This document shows positions 34,030 to 43,014 of a stretch of DNA of 64,000 bases, in pieces (position 1 is the first letter of the stretch; each line of letters opens with the position of its first letter). This stretch comes from Bog-473 sp963744935. GTDB taxonomy: Bacteria; Actinomycetota; Acidimicrobiia; Acidimicrobiales; RAAP-2. The position numbers and the translations under genes are program-made. The DNA lies in assembly GCA_963744935.1 (NCBI GenBank), contig CAVUVM010000012.1, positions 124,001 through 188,000 of the forward strand, written 5' to 3'. The notes under the pieces are model-generated. The model did not search any database. It had not been told where the DNA came from and saw only the letters and a list, made by a program, of their open reading frames with translations.

Positions 34030-34542
34030 TTAGCGCATGTGGTCCAGCGCGTTGATGAGGTCGAGCGAGGTGGCCGTGTCCCCAGCCAGCTCGGCGCGAG
34101 CGAAGGCGCGCAGCGCGTCCTCGTGCGCGACGAGAAGGTCCGACGCCGGCTGCTCTGACGGATCGAGCTCGCCGATGCGCACGTAGAGCGGGATGTACTG
34201 CTCAGTGATCGATTGCGTCGCGGCCAGGAACTCGCTCCAGGGCATGTCCACCGCGAGCGCATCGGCCAACGTGATCATCTCGGGGTCAGGCTCGGTGGAG
34301 AGCCCCGCCCGCACGAGCGACGGGGCGATGGCCTCTTTGGTCTTGCGTTCGAGAGTGGAGAGCACGCGCATCTTGGCGGCGTGATCTGGATCGTCGAGCC
34401 TGTCCGCGATGAGTCCGAAGAGGGCCTCGCCGAGTACTTCGCCCTGGTAGGCCTTCACCCAGAGCTGGTCGAGCGGATCCTCGGGAGAGAAGATCGGCGA
34501 GGGGACCGGGGGGCTCTCCGCTTCGGTGCCAGTGTCGCTCAT
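34030..34542 (-). CDS. Predicted helical (ferritin-like) protein, unknown function
   Basis: 170 residues, entirely helix-compatible after a Pro/Ser-rich tail. Glu-containing repeats (YQGEVLGEALFG, STLERKTKEA, AHEDALRAFARAEL) resemble the ligand helices of ferritin-like di-metal proteins, but histidine ligands are not obvious, so the resemblance is weak. TAGCGT lies seven bases before the ATG (plus-strand 34550-34555), supporting this start. It precedes the methyltransferase-ccm operon by 18 bases on the same strand and may be its first gene. Confidence 0.6.
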   Translation of the reverse strand: MSDTGTEAESPPVPSPIFSPEDPLDQLWVKAYQGEVLGEALFGLIADRLDDPDHAAKMRVLSTLERKTKEAIAPSLVRAGLSTEPDPEMITLADALAVDMPWSEFLAATQSITEQYIPLYVRIGELDPSEQPASDLLVAHEDALRAFARAELAGDTATSLDLINALDHMR

Positions 34543-34638
34543 GGCTCAGACGCTACCCCCGGGTCGGGTCGGACACACGGGGCACAGCGGCCACCGCGTG
34601 GCATCGGGGCAGGCGCGTCGGTAGCGTGCGCGCACGCC

Positions 34639-35505
34639 ATGGCCACCGTCTTGTTGCCCATCCCGGCTCTCGACTTCGACCCCACCGAGGTGGCCGTCAC
34701 CTGGCAGACGCTGCAGAGTGACGGGCACGTGGTCGTCTTCGCCACGCCCTCGGGCCAGGTCGGGGCGGCCGACGACCTGATGGTGACCGGGCGTGGCCTC
34801 GATCCGTGGGGCGCGATCCCGCTCGTGCGCAACGTGACGGTGGTCGGCCGCGTCCTGCGCGCCGACGCCGCGGCGCGGCAGGCGTACACCGCCCTGCTCG
34901 CCGACGAGGCATTCGGCGCCCCGCTGCACTGGGGCGCGGCGCGGCGCAGCTCGTTCGACGCGCTCGTGCTCCCCGGCGGGCACCGCGCCCGTGGCATGCA
35001 CGCCTATCTCGAGAGCCCCGAGGTGCAGCAGATCACCATCGACGCCTTCCGCGCCGGCAAGCCGGTCGGCGCCATCTGCCACGGCGTGCTGGTGGCCGCG
35101 CGCGCCATCGACCCCAAGACGGAGCGCTCCGTGCTGCACGGCCGGCGCACGACCGCGCTGACGTGGGCGCTCGAGCGACGGGCGTGGGGGGTGGCGCACT
35201 GGACGCGCTTCTGGGACTCCAACTACTACCGGACCTACCCCGAGGAGCCCGGACAGCGGTGGGGCTCCATGTCGGTGCAGCAGGAGGTCACCCGCGCGCT
35301 GGCCGACGAGTCCGACTTTCTCGACGTCGAGAAAGGCACGCCCGATTTCCGGCGCAAGACGAGCGGCCGCGCCCGTGACACGCCGTCTGACCCGCGGCCG
35401 GCCTGGGTGGTACGAGACGGGTCCTACGTCTCCGCGCGCTGGCCCGGCGACGCCCACACCTTCGCCCGGACCTTTGCCGAGGTGCTGGCCGAGGCGGATC
35501 GCTGA
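34639..35505 (+). CDS. DJ-1/PfpI family (type 1 glutamine amidotransferase-like) protein
   Basis: 288 residues from ATG 34639. The nucleophile elbow is GAICHGVLVAARA with the conserved cysteine, and LVLPGGHRARGMHAYLE carries the acidic/Gly-rich loop. Family members act as chaperones, deglycases or small hydrolases; activity here is unknown. The C-terminal half (about 180-288), with RFWDSNYYRTYPEEPGQRWG, is longer than in plain DJ-1. TAGCGT lies 11 bases upstream. Its end is 24 bases from the convergent ccdA-like stop. Confidence 0.75.
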   Translation: MATVLLPIPALDFDPTEVAVTWQTLQSDGHVVVFATPSGQVGAADDLMVTGRGLDPWGAIPLVRNVTVVGRVLRADAAARQAYTALLADEAFGAPLHWGAARRSSFDALVLPGGHRARGMHAYLESPEVQQITIDAFRAGKPVGAICHGVLVAARAIDPKTERSVLHGRRTTALTWALERRAWGVAHWTRFWDSNYYRTYPEEPGQRWGSMSVQQEVTRALADESDFLDVEKGTPDFRRKTSGRARDTPSDPRPAWVVRDGSYVSARWPGDAHTFARTFAEVLAEADR

Positions 35506-35529
35506 TGCGGGCAGGGCAGGGGTGGCCCG

Positions 35530-36267
35530 TCAGCTCGTCGAGAGCCGGCCCAGCCCGACGTCGTCGAGCAGGCTCGAGACGTGCGTCGAGACCCAGCTCA
35601 CGTTGTGGGTCAACAAGAGGATCCCGAACACGACGAGGATGACGCCCGCGATGACTTCGACTACCCAGAGCCACTGGCGGGCGCGTGCGAGCGCGCTCGT
35701 CATGCGGCCGAAGGCGAGCCCGACGAGCACGAACGGGACGGCAAGCCCCAACGAGTAGGCGAACAGGAGCGCCACGCCGCCGGCGAGGGTGCCGTTGTGC
35801 CCGGCCAGGCCCAGGACCACGCCGAGGACCGGTCCGATGCACGGTGTCCATGCGAAGGCGAAGGCCATGCCCATCAGGGGCGCGGCCCACGCACCGAGCT
35901 TGGAGGGCCGCACGTCGAAGCGGTGTTCCCCCGTGACACGCGACACCATGCTCAGCGTGCCCGAGCCGGCGTTGACCCACACCCGTTCGGGTACCGCGCT
36001 GAGCAGCATGACGGCGCCGAGCGCGACGATGACGATTCCGCTCACATTGGCCAGGGCGATCTCGTGCGCCCTGAGGATGCGGCCGATGCTCGAGGCCGTG
36101 GCGCCGAGCGCGACGAAGACGACGGTGAATCCGGCGACGAAGAGGCCGATGCCACGGAGCACCGGGCGCAGGGCGGCCGAGGGGGTCGCCCCGTCTCCCT
36201 CCGCCTCGAGCTCGCTGGCCGAGAGCCCCGAAACGATGGAGACGTAGCCGGGTACCAACGGGAGCAC
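35530..36267 (-). CDS. ccdA: CcdA/DsbD-type thiol-electron transporter, 5' end disrupted
   Basis: Six-helix membrane protein carrying electrons across the membrane to thioredoxin-like proteins such as CcmG. The second redox Cys is in FAFAWTPCIGPVLG. GTG 36267 is the first usable start in frame, but the conserved first helix and first redox Cys (ALVAFGAGILSFVSPC) are encoded upstream in the same frame to about 36340, where no ATG, GTG or TTG exists before an in-frame stop. Removing one base of the C6 run at 36372-36377 would put a TTG right after the gmd stop in frame. So the real gene probably starts near 36380 and the 5' end holds an indel. Confidence 0.75.
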   Translation of the reverse strand: MLPLVPGYVSIVSGLSASELEAEGDGATPSAALRPVLRGIGLFVAGFTVVFVALGATASSIGRILRAHEIALANVSGIVIVALGAVMLLSAVPERVWVNAGSGTLSMVSRVTGEHRFDVRPSKLGAWAAPLMGMAFAFAWTPCIGPVLGVVLGLAGHNGTLAGGVALLFAYSLGLAVPFVLVGLAFGRMTSALARARQWLWVVEVIAGVILVVFGILLLTHNVSWVSTHVSSLLDDVGLGRLSTS

Positions 36268-36379
36268 GCAGGGTGAGACGAAGGAGAGGATCCCGGCCCC
36301 AAAGGCGACGAGGGCCCCTGCCGGATCAGCCGAGATGGCCGCGGAGGCAGCGGGTACGAGGAGCGCGGTGGCCCCCCAA

Positions 36380-37351
36380 CTACCGGAGGCTCTTACGGAC
36401 CATGTCCATGTCGGCCTCGACCATCATGGCCACGAGGCCGGGAAAGTCGACCTCGGGGCTCCAGCCCAACACCTGACGCGCCTTGGTGGGTTCTCCCACC
36501 AGCAGGTCGACCTCGGCGGGTCGCAGGAAGCGCTCATCGATGACGACGTGCTGCTCCCAGTCGAGCCCGGCTGCTTCGAAAGCCAGCCGGCACAGCTCGC
36601 GCACCGTGTGGGTCTGCCCGGTCGAGACGACGAAGTCGGCGGGCGAATCCTGCTGGAGCATGAGCCACATGGCGCGCACGTAGTCGGCCGCGTAGCCCCA
36701 GTCGCGCTGGGCGTCGAGGTTGCCCAGCGACAGCTTCTCATCGAGGTTGTGGGCGATGCGCGCCACGCCGTGGGTCACCTTGCGCGTCACGAACTCGAGG
36801 CCACGCCGGGGTGACTCGTGGTTGAAGAGGATGCCCGACGAGGCGTGCAGGCCGTAGCTCTCCCGGTAGTTCACCGTGATCCAGTGCCCGTACACCTTGG
36901 CCACCCCGTAGGGGCTGCGGGGGTAGAAGGGCGTGCTCTCGCGCTGGGGGGTCTCGAGCACCTTGCCGAACATCTCCGACGAGCTGGCCTGGTAGAAGCG
37001 GATCTCGGGATCGACCAGCCTGATGGCGTCGAGCAGTCGGGTCACACCCATGGCCGTCGTCTCGCCGGTCAGGACGGGCTGCGAGAAGCTCGTCTGGACA
37101 AAGGACTGAGCCGCCAGGTTGTAGACCTCGGTCGGGCGGTGGTCGCGCAGGATGTTGATGAGCGAACCCTCGTCGAGCAGGTCGCCCGCGACCAGCTCGA
37201 TCTGGTCCTGGATATGCGCAATGCGCTCGAAATTCACCGTGCTCGAACGGCGCACCATGCCGATGACCGTGTAGCCCTGCTCGAGCAGGAACTCGGCCAG
37301 GTACGAGCCGTCCTGGCCGGTGACGCCCGTGATCAGTGCACGCTTCGCCAT
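36380..37351 (-). CDS. gmd: GDP-mannose 4,6-dehydratase
   Basis: 323 residues of the short-chain dehydrogenase (extended SDR) fold. NADP-binding ITGVTGQDGSYLAEFLL, the catalytic SSSEMFG Thr/Ser-Glu segment and the YGVAKVYGHW Y-x3-K pair are intact, and NHESPRRGLEFVTRKVT is the Gmd signature. Makes GDP-4-keto-6-deoxymannose for fucose, rhamnose or perosamine-type sugars in envelope glycans. TAGCGT lies seven bases before ATG 37351 on this strand. The divergent glycosyltransferase gene fits a sugar pathway. Confidence 0.93.
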   Translation of the reverse strand: MAKRALITGVTGQDGSYLAEFLLEQGYTVIGMVRRSSTVNFERIAHIQDQIELVAGDLLDEGSLINILRDHRPTEVYNLAAQSFVQTSFSQPVLTGETTAMGVTRLLDAIRLVDPEIRFYQASSSEMFGKVLETPQRESTPFYPRSPYGVAKVYGHWITVNYRESYGLHASSGILFNHESPRRGLEFVTRKVTHGVARIAHNLDEKLSLGNLDAQRDWGYAADYVRAMWLMLQQDSPADFVVSTGQTHTVRELCRLAFEAAGLDWEQHVVIDERFLRPAEVDLLVGEPTKARQVLGWSPEVDFPGLVAMMVEADMDMVRKSLR

Positions 37352-37358
37352 CAGGGAA

Positions 37359-37400
37359 ACGCTAGTCCACGGCGATCGGCACCCTCCGCACACGTAGGGT
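37359..37400. promoter_or_regulatory. Divergent -10 elements for gmd and the glycosyltransferase
   Basis: On the minus strand TAGCGT (37364-37359) lies seven bases before gmd ATG 37351. On the plus strand TAGGGT (37395-37400) lies six bases before GTG 37407. Both fit leaderless transcription; unlike two other divergent pairs here, the two elements do not overlap. Confidence 0.42.
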
Positions 37401-37406
37401 GCCGTC

Positions 37407-38466
37407 GTGCCGACGGCGTGCATCGTGTCCTTCCGCCTGGGGGGCGGTGACGGCGTGGCGGTCGAGGCGGCCAAATGGGCGTCTGCGCTGGGCGTCCTCG
37501 GTTGGGACATCTGCACCCTCGCCGGAGAAGGCCCGGCCGACCGCGTCCTCCCCGGGTTGGCGATGCACGCGGGCGAACCACCCACCGGACGCGAGGTGCG
37601 CGATGCGTTGTCCGGCGCCGACCTGGTCATCGTCGAGAACCTGTGCTCCCTGCCGCTCAACCCGCCGGCCGCGGCGGTGGTGGCCGGCGCGTGCCGGGGA
37701 CGCCCGGCGGTACTGCACCATCACGACCTGCCGTGGCAACGAGCGCATCTCGCCCACCATCTCCCACCACCGGACGACCCGGCCTGGGCGCACGTGACCA
37801 TCAACGACCTCAGCCGCAAGGAGCTGGCGGCGCGGGGCATCGCCGCGACAACCGTCTACAACACCTTCGACCCCGACCCGCCCGCGGGGGCGCGAGGCGA
37901 CCCGCGACGCACTGGGCGTCGGGGGGACGACCCCGCTCCTGCTGCAGCCGACGCGCGCGCTGGCGCGCAAGAACGTCGGCGGCGCCATCGCACTGGCCGA
38001 GGCGGTGGACGCCACGTACTGGCTGCTCGGTCCCGCCGAGGACGGGTACGGCCCCGAGCTCGAACGACTGGTGGCCCACGCGCGTTGTCCGGTGCTCCTC
38101 GGCCTGCCCGACGCGACCTGCACCGTCGGCGACGCCTACGCCGCGTGTGACGTCGTCGTGTTGCCCTCGACGTGGGAGGGCTTCGGCAACCCCTCGGTCG
38201 AGTCGGCGACCCATCGTCGCCCGCTGGCCATCGGCAACTATCCCGTGGCGGCCGAGCTGGCCGCATTCGGCTTCCGCTGGTTCGACGCCGCCGACGCCTC
38301 CGACACCTCGCCCCTGTCTTCCCTCGCCACGTGGCTGGGGGATCCGGACCCGGGCCTGGTCGAGCACAACCACGAGGTGGCCGCCACCTACTTCAACCAG
38401 GCCGACCTGCCGGGTCGCCTCGCCCGGATCCTGGCGGAGGTTCCGGGCCTCCGCACATCCCTATGA
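37407..38466 (+). CDS. Glycosyltransferase (GT4-like), frameshifted at 37886-37890
   Basis: The first frame from GTG 37407 gives an N-terminal Rossmann-like half ending VYNTFDPDPPAGAR; the second half (ATRDALGVGGTTPLLLQP, then TYWLLGPAEDGYG and DVVVLPSTWEGFGNPSVESA) is one frame over and ends at 38466. Deleting one G of the G5 run at 37886-37890 joins them cleanly. The WEGFGNPSVE motif is the nucleotide-sugar-binding E-x7-E-like segment of GT4-type enzymes. Repaired length about 352 residues. Divergent from gmd, so it may use a GDP-sugar; acceptor unknown. Confidence 0.78.
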
Positions 38467-38486
38467 CCCTTCGGTAACCTGAGCCG

Positions 38487-39125
38487 ATGGCAGGGGCGAT
38501 GCAGACGGTCTCACGGCGGCTCACGGCACAGCAGCGCAGGCACCAGCTCTACGCCGTCGCCCTCGAGCTCTTCGCCAAGCGCGGCTACCGGGCAACGACG
38601 ATGGACGACATCGCGGAGGCGGCGGGCGTTACCAAACCCCTCCTCTACCAACACTTCTCCTCGAAGCGAGCCCTCTACCTCGAGCTGGTCGACTCCATTG
38701 CCCAGAACCTGCTCGAAGCCATCGGTCGGGCCGTCATCGAGGCCGACGGCCCGCGCCAACAGGTCGAACTGGGCTTCGCCGCCTACTTCGGGTTGGTCGT
38801 CAGCCACGAGGCCGAGTTCCGCCTCCTCTACGGGCGCGACCACGCGGAGGACGAGGAGCTGGGCCGTGCGCTGCGCGCCGTCGAGGACGCGATCGCCGAG
38901 GCGATCGACCCGCTCATCGACGCCGGGCTCAACGCCGACCACCGTCGGTTGCTGGCCTACGGCATCGTCGGCATGGCCGAGGGAGCGAGCCGTCGCTTCA
39001 TGCAGCAACGGCTCACGGGGCAACGACCCGAGTCCGACGCGGCGCTCGACGAGGATGCCCAGAAGCTGGCCGGGCGTATGGCGGACCTGGCGTGGGCCGG
39101 GCTGCGCTCGGTCCACGCAGACTGA
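38487..39125 (+). CDS. TetR-family transcriptional regulator
   Basis: 212 residues. The helix-turn-helix is ALELFAKRGYRATTMDDIAEAAGVTKPLLYQHFSSK (given in two parts: ELFAKRGYRATTMDD and AEAAGVTKPLLYQHFSSK, about 27-65). The C-terminal ligand domain has an acidic VEDAIAEAIDPLIDAG helix. Target genes unknown; nearest candidates are its own promoter or the phosphatase/kinase pair facing it. TAACCT lies six bases before ATG 38487, supporting this start over the ATG four codons later. Confidence 0.85.
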   Translation: MAGAMQTVSRRLTAQQRRHQLYAVALELFAKRGYRATTMDDIAEAAGVTKPLLYQHFSSKRALYLELVDSIAQNLLEAIGRAVIEADGPRQQVELGFAAYFGLVVSHEAEFRLLYGRDHAEDEELGRALRAVEDAIAEAIDPLIDAGLNADHRRLLAYGIVGMAEGASRRFMQQRLTGQRPESDAALDEDAQKLAGRMADLAWAGLRSVHAD

Positions 39126-39144
39126 GCGGTCTGACGGCCGACGC

Positions 39145-39669
39145 CTACAGGAGCGCGATCAGTCGCTGGCAGAGCTCCCAGAGCTCGTCGGCGCAGGCGG
39201 CGTAGACGTCGGCGTCCTGCCCCGCCGGATCGAGGACGTCCTCGTCGTCGGTGACCTCGACCTCGGCCAGGTCGAGCCCAGCCACCCGCTCGGCGAGTGT
39301 GGGCGGGGGCGGTGCGAGGTCGCAGCACACGCGTCGAAGCGTGCCGGTCTTGGCCGCCGCGTCAGGAAACTGGCGGCGCACGAACCGTACGTGATCGGCC
39401 TCCATGACCACCACGAGGTCCGCGTGCACGAGGTCGATCCCATGCACCTGACGGCTGCGGTGAGCACGGAAGTCGGCGTTGGCCAGCTGAGGCAGGCGGA
39501 TCAGCGCCACGCGCGTGCGCATGCCCATGGGTTGCCCGTCCACCGAGTGCGTGCCGGCCGTGACGATGTGCAGTGGCTCTCCGCGCTCGTGGTGCAGGTG
39601 CGCCAGCATGAAGCCAGCCATCACCGAGCGCGCCGCGTTCCCGGTGCAGAGGACGAGCAGGCTCGTCAT
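39145..39669 (-). CDS. Low-molecular-weight protein tyrosine phosphatase family
   Basis: 174 residues. The P-loop VLCTGNAARSVMA (C-x5-R-S) is at the N-terminus and the general-acid loop is DVLDPAG near residue 148. Could dephosphorylate tyrosine on proteins or act as an arsenate-reductase-like enzyme. Its start overlaps the stop of the kinase-like gene (ATGA), so the two are made together, suggesting a coupled kinase/phosphatase function. Confidence 0.82.
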   Translation of the reverse strand: MTSLLVLCTGNAARSVMAGFMLAHLHHERGEPLHIVTAGTHSVDGQPMGMRTRVALIRLPQLANADFRAHRSRQVHGIDLVHADLVVVMEADHVRFVRRQFPDAAAKTGTLRRVCCDLAPPPPTLAERVAGLDLAEVEVTDDEDVLDPAGQDADVYAACADELWELCQRLIALL

Positions 39670-40772
39670 GGAGCGGCGTCGAGAAGCGCCAGCGCGTCGA
39701 CATCGAGCGCGTGCTGCGCATGGCGGGTCGTGCTCGTGAGAAACATCAGATCGCCTCGCTCCGTGCGCTGCACGACCATGGACGCCACGATCGCCATGAT
39801 CAGGCCGCCGAAGATGTCACGCCGGGTATCCACGCGCAGCTGCTCCAGCGTGTAGCCCCCCACGCCGCGCCGGCACAGCGCGTCGTGATAGTGGGCCACC
39901 AGGTCCTCCTCGTGCGCGCGGCGGTCCTCCACGCCGAGGCACCCACCGACGAAATAGGCGACGTCGATGGACGCGCTCCCCCAGGCCGCCGTCTGCCAGT
40001 CGACCACCACGGGACGGGCGCTCTCCGGCTGGAAGAGAAGATTGTCGAGTCGGAAGTCGCCGTGGCTCGCGGTGCGCGGCCCCGACCGGAGCGCCAGCCA
40101 GGCCGGCAACCTCTCGACGAAGCGGACGCAGACGTCACGATAGGCGGGGGCCAGCGTGTCCTCGTAGCGCTCGAGGAAGCCGGGCAGCAGCGTGGTCACC
40201 AGCGCAGTCAGCAAGGCGTCGGACTCGGGCGTGGCGCGGTGCAGCCATTTCAGCGCGGCCAGCTCCCCCGCCTCCCAGCACGGCGCGTGCAGCCCCGCCA
40301 TCTCCTCGAGGACAGCGGCGGCGATCTCGGGGGAACAGGCTTCGATCTGGTCGCCTTGGCGACTATCCACCATGTCCTCGAGCAGGAGCGTGAACCAGCC
40401 CGTCTCGGGCTCGACCTCGGCCACGTAGGCCAGGGGGACACGCGCCGTGATGCGGGCGGCGACCTCGCGGTAGAAGCGGACTTCGATCTCGTAGGCGCGC
40501 AACGCCAGGCCGGTGGCGCGGCTGCGGTCGTCCGCCGACGCGAACTTGCCGACGACGCTGGCGGGCCCGGTGCCGCCGTCCTCGTAGCTGAGGGAGAAGC
40601 GCGTCGTGTCGGCCATCTGTCCCGTGCCGATGGCCTCGGTCTCGAAAGAGACCACCCGAGTTCCGTGCGTCAGCACGCCGGCATCGGCGAGGGCCTCGGT
40701 CAGCCAATCAGCGGTGACATCGGCGGCGTGCCTGAGCAACGTGGCCGGGACGGGTCGGGTGGGTCCTCGCAT
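39666..40772 (-). CDS. APH-fold phosphotransferase (ecdysteroid-kinase-like)
   Basis: 368 residues of the aminoglycoside phosphotransferase superfamily. Brenner motif SHGDFRLDNLLFQ and the metal-binding VVDWQTAAWGSASIDVAYF are intact; LLLEDMVDSRQGDQIEAC marks the hinge. This longer form resembles the DUF1679/CHK-like proteins of actinobacteria and proteobacteria. Substrate unknown; no evidence for antibiotic resistance. Coupled by ATGA to the tyrosine phosphatase. Confidence 0.78.
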   Translation of the reverse strand: MRGPTRPVPATLLRHAADVTADWLTEALADAGVLTHGTRVVSFETEAIGTGQMADTTRFSLSYEDGGTGPASVVGKFASADDRSRATGLALRAYEIEVRFYREVAARITARVPLAYVAEVEPETGWFTLLLEDMVDSRQGDQIEACSPEIAAAVLEEMAGLHAPCWEAGELAALKWLHRATPESDALLTALVTTLLPGFLERYEDTLAPAYRDVCVRFVERLPAWLALRSGPRTASHGDFRLDNLLFQPESARPVVVDWQTAAWGSASIDVAYFVGGCLGVEDRRAHEEDLVAHYHDALCRRGVGGYTLEQLRVDTRRDIFGGLIMAIVASMVVQRTERGDLMFLTSTTRHAQHALDVDALALLDAAP

Positions 40773-40859
40773 GGGGGGCCGAGACTATTGCCCGCCGGGT
40801 CGTGGTCGCCGAGCCGGTGCCGACCCGCGGGCGCGTGGCCCGCGTGAGATCGGGCGGGG

Positions 40860-41714
40860 TCAGTGCAGGCTGACCGTGCTTATCGTGTCGTAGCCGCAGA
40901 CGGACCACACGCGCCGGAAGTGTGCAGAGGTCCCGCGCAGTCGCAGGCCCCGGGGGTGCGCGTGCGCGCTGTCGAGCAGGGCCCACATGCCTGCTGCGTC
41001 GATGAAATCAAGCTCGGTCACGTCGAGGACCGGCTCGGGCAGGTTGCGGCAGGCGGCGCGGAGCCATCCCCCCAGCCGGTCCGCCCACGACGAGTCGACC
41101 TCGCCCGACAGAGCCAACCCACCGGCCGGACCGGCGTGGAGGCGAAACGGGGCAGGCGCCAGCGGACCGGCACACCGGCCGTGCACCGCCGTCAGCTCGC
41201 GCGCCGCGTCGGCGGCACTTCGCTCCGCCTCGCGCAGATCACACGCACAGACGACGACGCTGGGCAACGTGGCGATGAGGACATCGGCCCGCAGTTCGTA
41301 GCCGCACCATTCGGCGCGCACCGCGTCGTGCGCCAGCAACGGCGCGATCTCTGAGCACACCCGTAAGCCCTCGAATCCGTCGTTGAGCGCCTGTTGGACG
41401 AGCACGGCGTGGCCGACCAGCCGCAGGTCCGGCTCGAGGGAGCCTCCAGTGACGTACGCGCTCGTCACGTCGCCAATCGAGAACGCACCGCGATCAAGGA
41501 GCCCATCGACATCGAGACCAGCTTCGCCGAGGAACGAGTAGGCCGAGACGACCTGCTCGGGGTTGGCGAGGTACATGAGCCGCTCGTTCGCCCGATGGCC
41601 CGCGAGGAAGAACTCGGTCAGGAAGTGCCGATGTGCATCTGGGGCGCGATAGGTCCAGCACACATGGCTCCCGTGCGCCATTTCGCCCGCCGAGAGGACG
41701 GAAGGACACCCCAC
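40860..41714 (-). CDS. MEDS-STAS protein (DcmR-like sensor domain)
   Basis: 284 residues: a MEDS domain (about 1-170; GSHVCWTYRAPDAHRHFLTEF, then ANERLMYLAN) and a C-terminal STAS domain (about 190-284). The STAS strand reads LDFIDAAGMWALLDSA: the DSSG serine that anti-anti-sigma proteins phosphorylate is replaced by alanine, so it may act as a constitutive or non-phosphorylatable binding partner. MEDS domains occur in signalling proteins for C1 compounds and in actinobacterial anti-sigma circuits. A second STAS gene (with intact DSSG) lies at 44.75 kb. Confidence 0.78.
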   Translation of the reverse strand: MGCPSVLSAGEMAHGSHVCWTYRAPDAHRHFLTEFFLAGHRANERLMYLANPEQVVSAYSFLGEAGLDVDGLLDRGAFSIGDVTSAYVTGGSLEPDLRLVGHAVLVQQALNDGFEGLRVCSEIAPLLAHDAVRAEWCGYELRADVLIATLPSVVVCACDLREAERSAADAARELTAVHGRCAGPLAPAPFRLHAGPAGGLALSGEVDSSWADRLGGWLRAACRNLPEPVLDVTELDFIDAAGMWALLDSAHAHPRGLRLRGTSAHFRRVWSVCGYDTISTVSLH

Positions 41715-41724
41715 GCCAGAGAGA

Positions 41725-42951
41725 CTAGTTGCCGGTCAGGTGGAGGGTCTCGAGCGTCGGTTTTACGCGCAACGCGGCGCTCAGGGTGCCCCAGAGTGCC
41801 AGCCCGAGCGCCCACGCCGTGAAGAAGGCGACGGTCCAGCGCGGCGTGGTGTGCTGCAGGAGTAGCCCCGCCACGAGTGGCGCCAACGAGCCGATGGACA
41901 GAGCGATCGCGCTGCGGACGGACTCGGCCCGGCCGAGCAGCCGGTCTGGCGTGATGGCGATCCGGTATCCGTGTACGACCGAGTCGGTCGAGGGGATCGC
42001 CAAACCGACCGGCACCAGACCGAGCGCGAGCGCGAGCGCGGTCGGCCAGACGAGAAACAACGCGCACCCGAGCCACGACCAGACCTCCAAGAGCAGCACG
42101 GCGCGGACGCTGAGGATGCGGCGGAGCGGGGGCGAGATCAGCGAGCCAAGCAGCACGCTGACGGCGAAGACTGCCGTCAGTAGGCCGATGGCGCCGCCGG
42201 ACAGGCCCTGGCCCTTTCCGATGACGACGATGCAGAAGAGCAGCCCCGGCCCCGTGAAGTTCAAGAGGCCGTAGAGGAACGCCGTGACCCGGAGAAAGGG
42301 CTGGTGCCAAGTGAAGGACATCCCTTCGCGTATGCGGGCTCGGACGGACGACACGTCGGGCACTCGGTCCTCCTCGAACCGCACGCGCATCAGCACCAGC
42401 GACAGGGTCGAGCACGCGTACGAACAGGCGTCGACAAGGAAAGGGATGGCCCGTCCCACCTCGAACAGTGCGCCACCCGCCGCCGGACCCACGATGCGGA
42501 CCACCGCCTGCCGGCCCGTCTGGGCTCCCGCGGCCTCGGGCAGCTGATCCTTGGGCACCACGGCACGGACCGCCCCCGGCAGGGCTGCCGTGAACGTCGC
42601 GCTGCCCACCCCTTCGACCGCCGCCACGACGGCAATGACCCAGTAGGGCACGTGCAGCACCAGCAAGCCGAGCGCCAAGCAGGCCAGGGCGGCCGCGCGC
42701 ACGCCGTCGGACACGATCATCAAGACACGACGGCTCCAGCGGTCCGCGGCGACGCCCGCCGGGATGGCGAAGACGGCCATCGGGGCTACGCGCGCGAAGG
42801 ACACGATGCCGGCCTTCACCGCAGAGTGCGTGAGGGCCAGCACGAGGAGCGGGTACGCGATCGACGTGACCTGCGTGCCTGCGTCCGATAGCAATTGTCC
42901 GGCCTGGAGGAGGACGAAGTTGCGGTTGCGCCGCAGCGGGACCGGGGGCAC
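41725..42951 (-). CDS. MFS transporter (EntS/enterobactin-exporter-like)
   Basis: 408 residues with twelve membrane segments. The loop after helix 2 is AGVAADRWSRRVLMI, the MFS signature region, and the N-terminus NRNFVLLQAGQLLSDAGTQV is typical of MFS_3 exporters. Substrate unknown; many relatives export drugs or siderophores. TAGCGT sits six bases before GTG 42951 (plus-strand 42958-42963). It ends 11 bases before the MEDS-STAS gene starts. Confidence 0.82.
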   Translation of the reverse strand: MPPVPLRRNRNFVLLQAGQLLSDAGTQVTSIAYPLLVLALTHSAVKAGIVSFARVAPMAVFAIPAGVAADRWSRRVLMIVSDGVRAAALACLALGLLVLHVPYWVIAVVAAVEGVGSATFTAALPGAVRAVVPKDQLPEAAGAQTGRQAVVRIVGPAAGGALFEVGRAIPFLVDACSYACSTLSLVLMRVRFEEDRVPDVSSVRARIREGMSFTWHQPFLRVTAFLYGLLNFTGPGLLFCIVVIGKGQGLSGGAIGLLTAVFAVSVLLGSLISPPLRRILSVRAVLLLEVWSWLGCALFLVWPTALALALGLVPVGLAIPSTDSVVHGYRIAITPDRLLGRAESVRSAIALSIGSLAPLVAGLLLQHTTPRWTVAFFTAWALGLALWGTLSAALRVKPTLETLHLTGN

Positions 42952-42980
42952 CCGGTGACGCTACCGCCGGACCGCGTGGT

Positions 42981-43012
42981 GCATCCCCGAACCGGGGACC
43001 GGTTCGGGGTGC
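42981..43012 (-). terminator. Stem-loop after the amidohydrolase gene
   Basis: CCCCGAACCGG-GGA-CCGGTTCGGGG (11-bp perfect stem, 3-base loop; outer GCA/TGC pairs with one bulged T) lies directly after the amidohydrolase stop on the minus strand and 30 bases before the MFS start. Strong intrinsic terminator despite no T-run. Confidence 0.65.
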
Positions 43013-43014
43013 GC

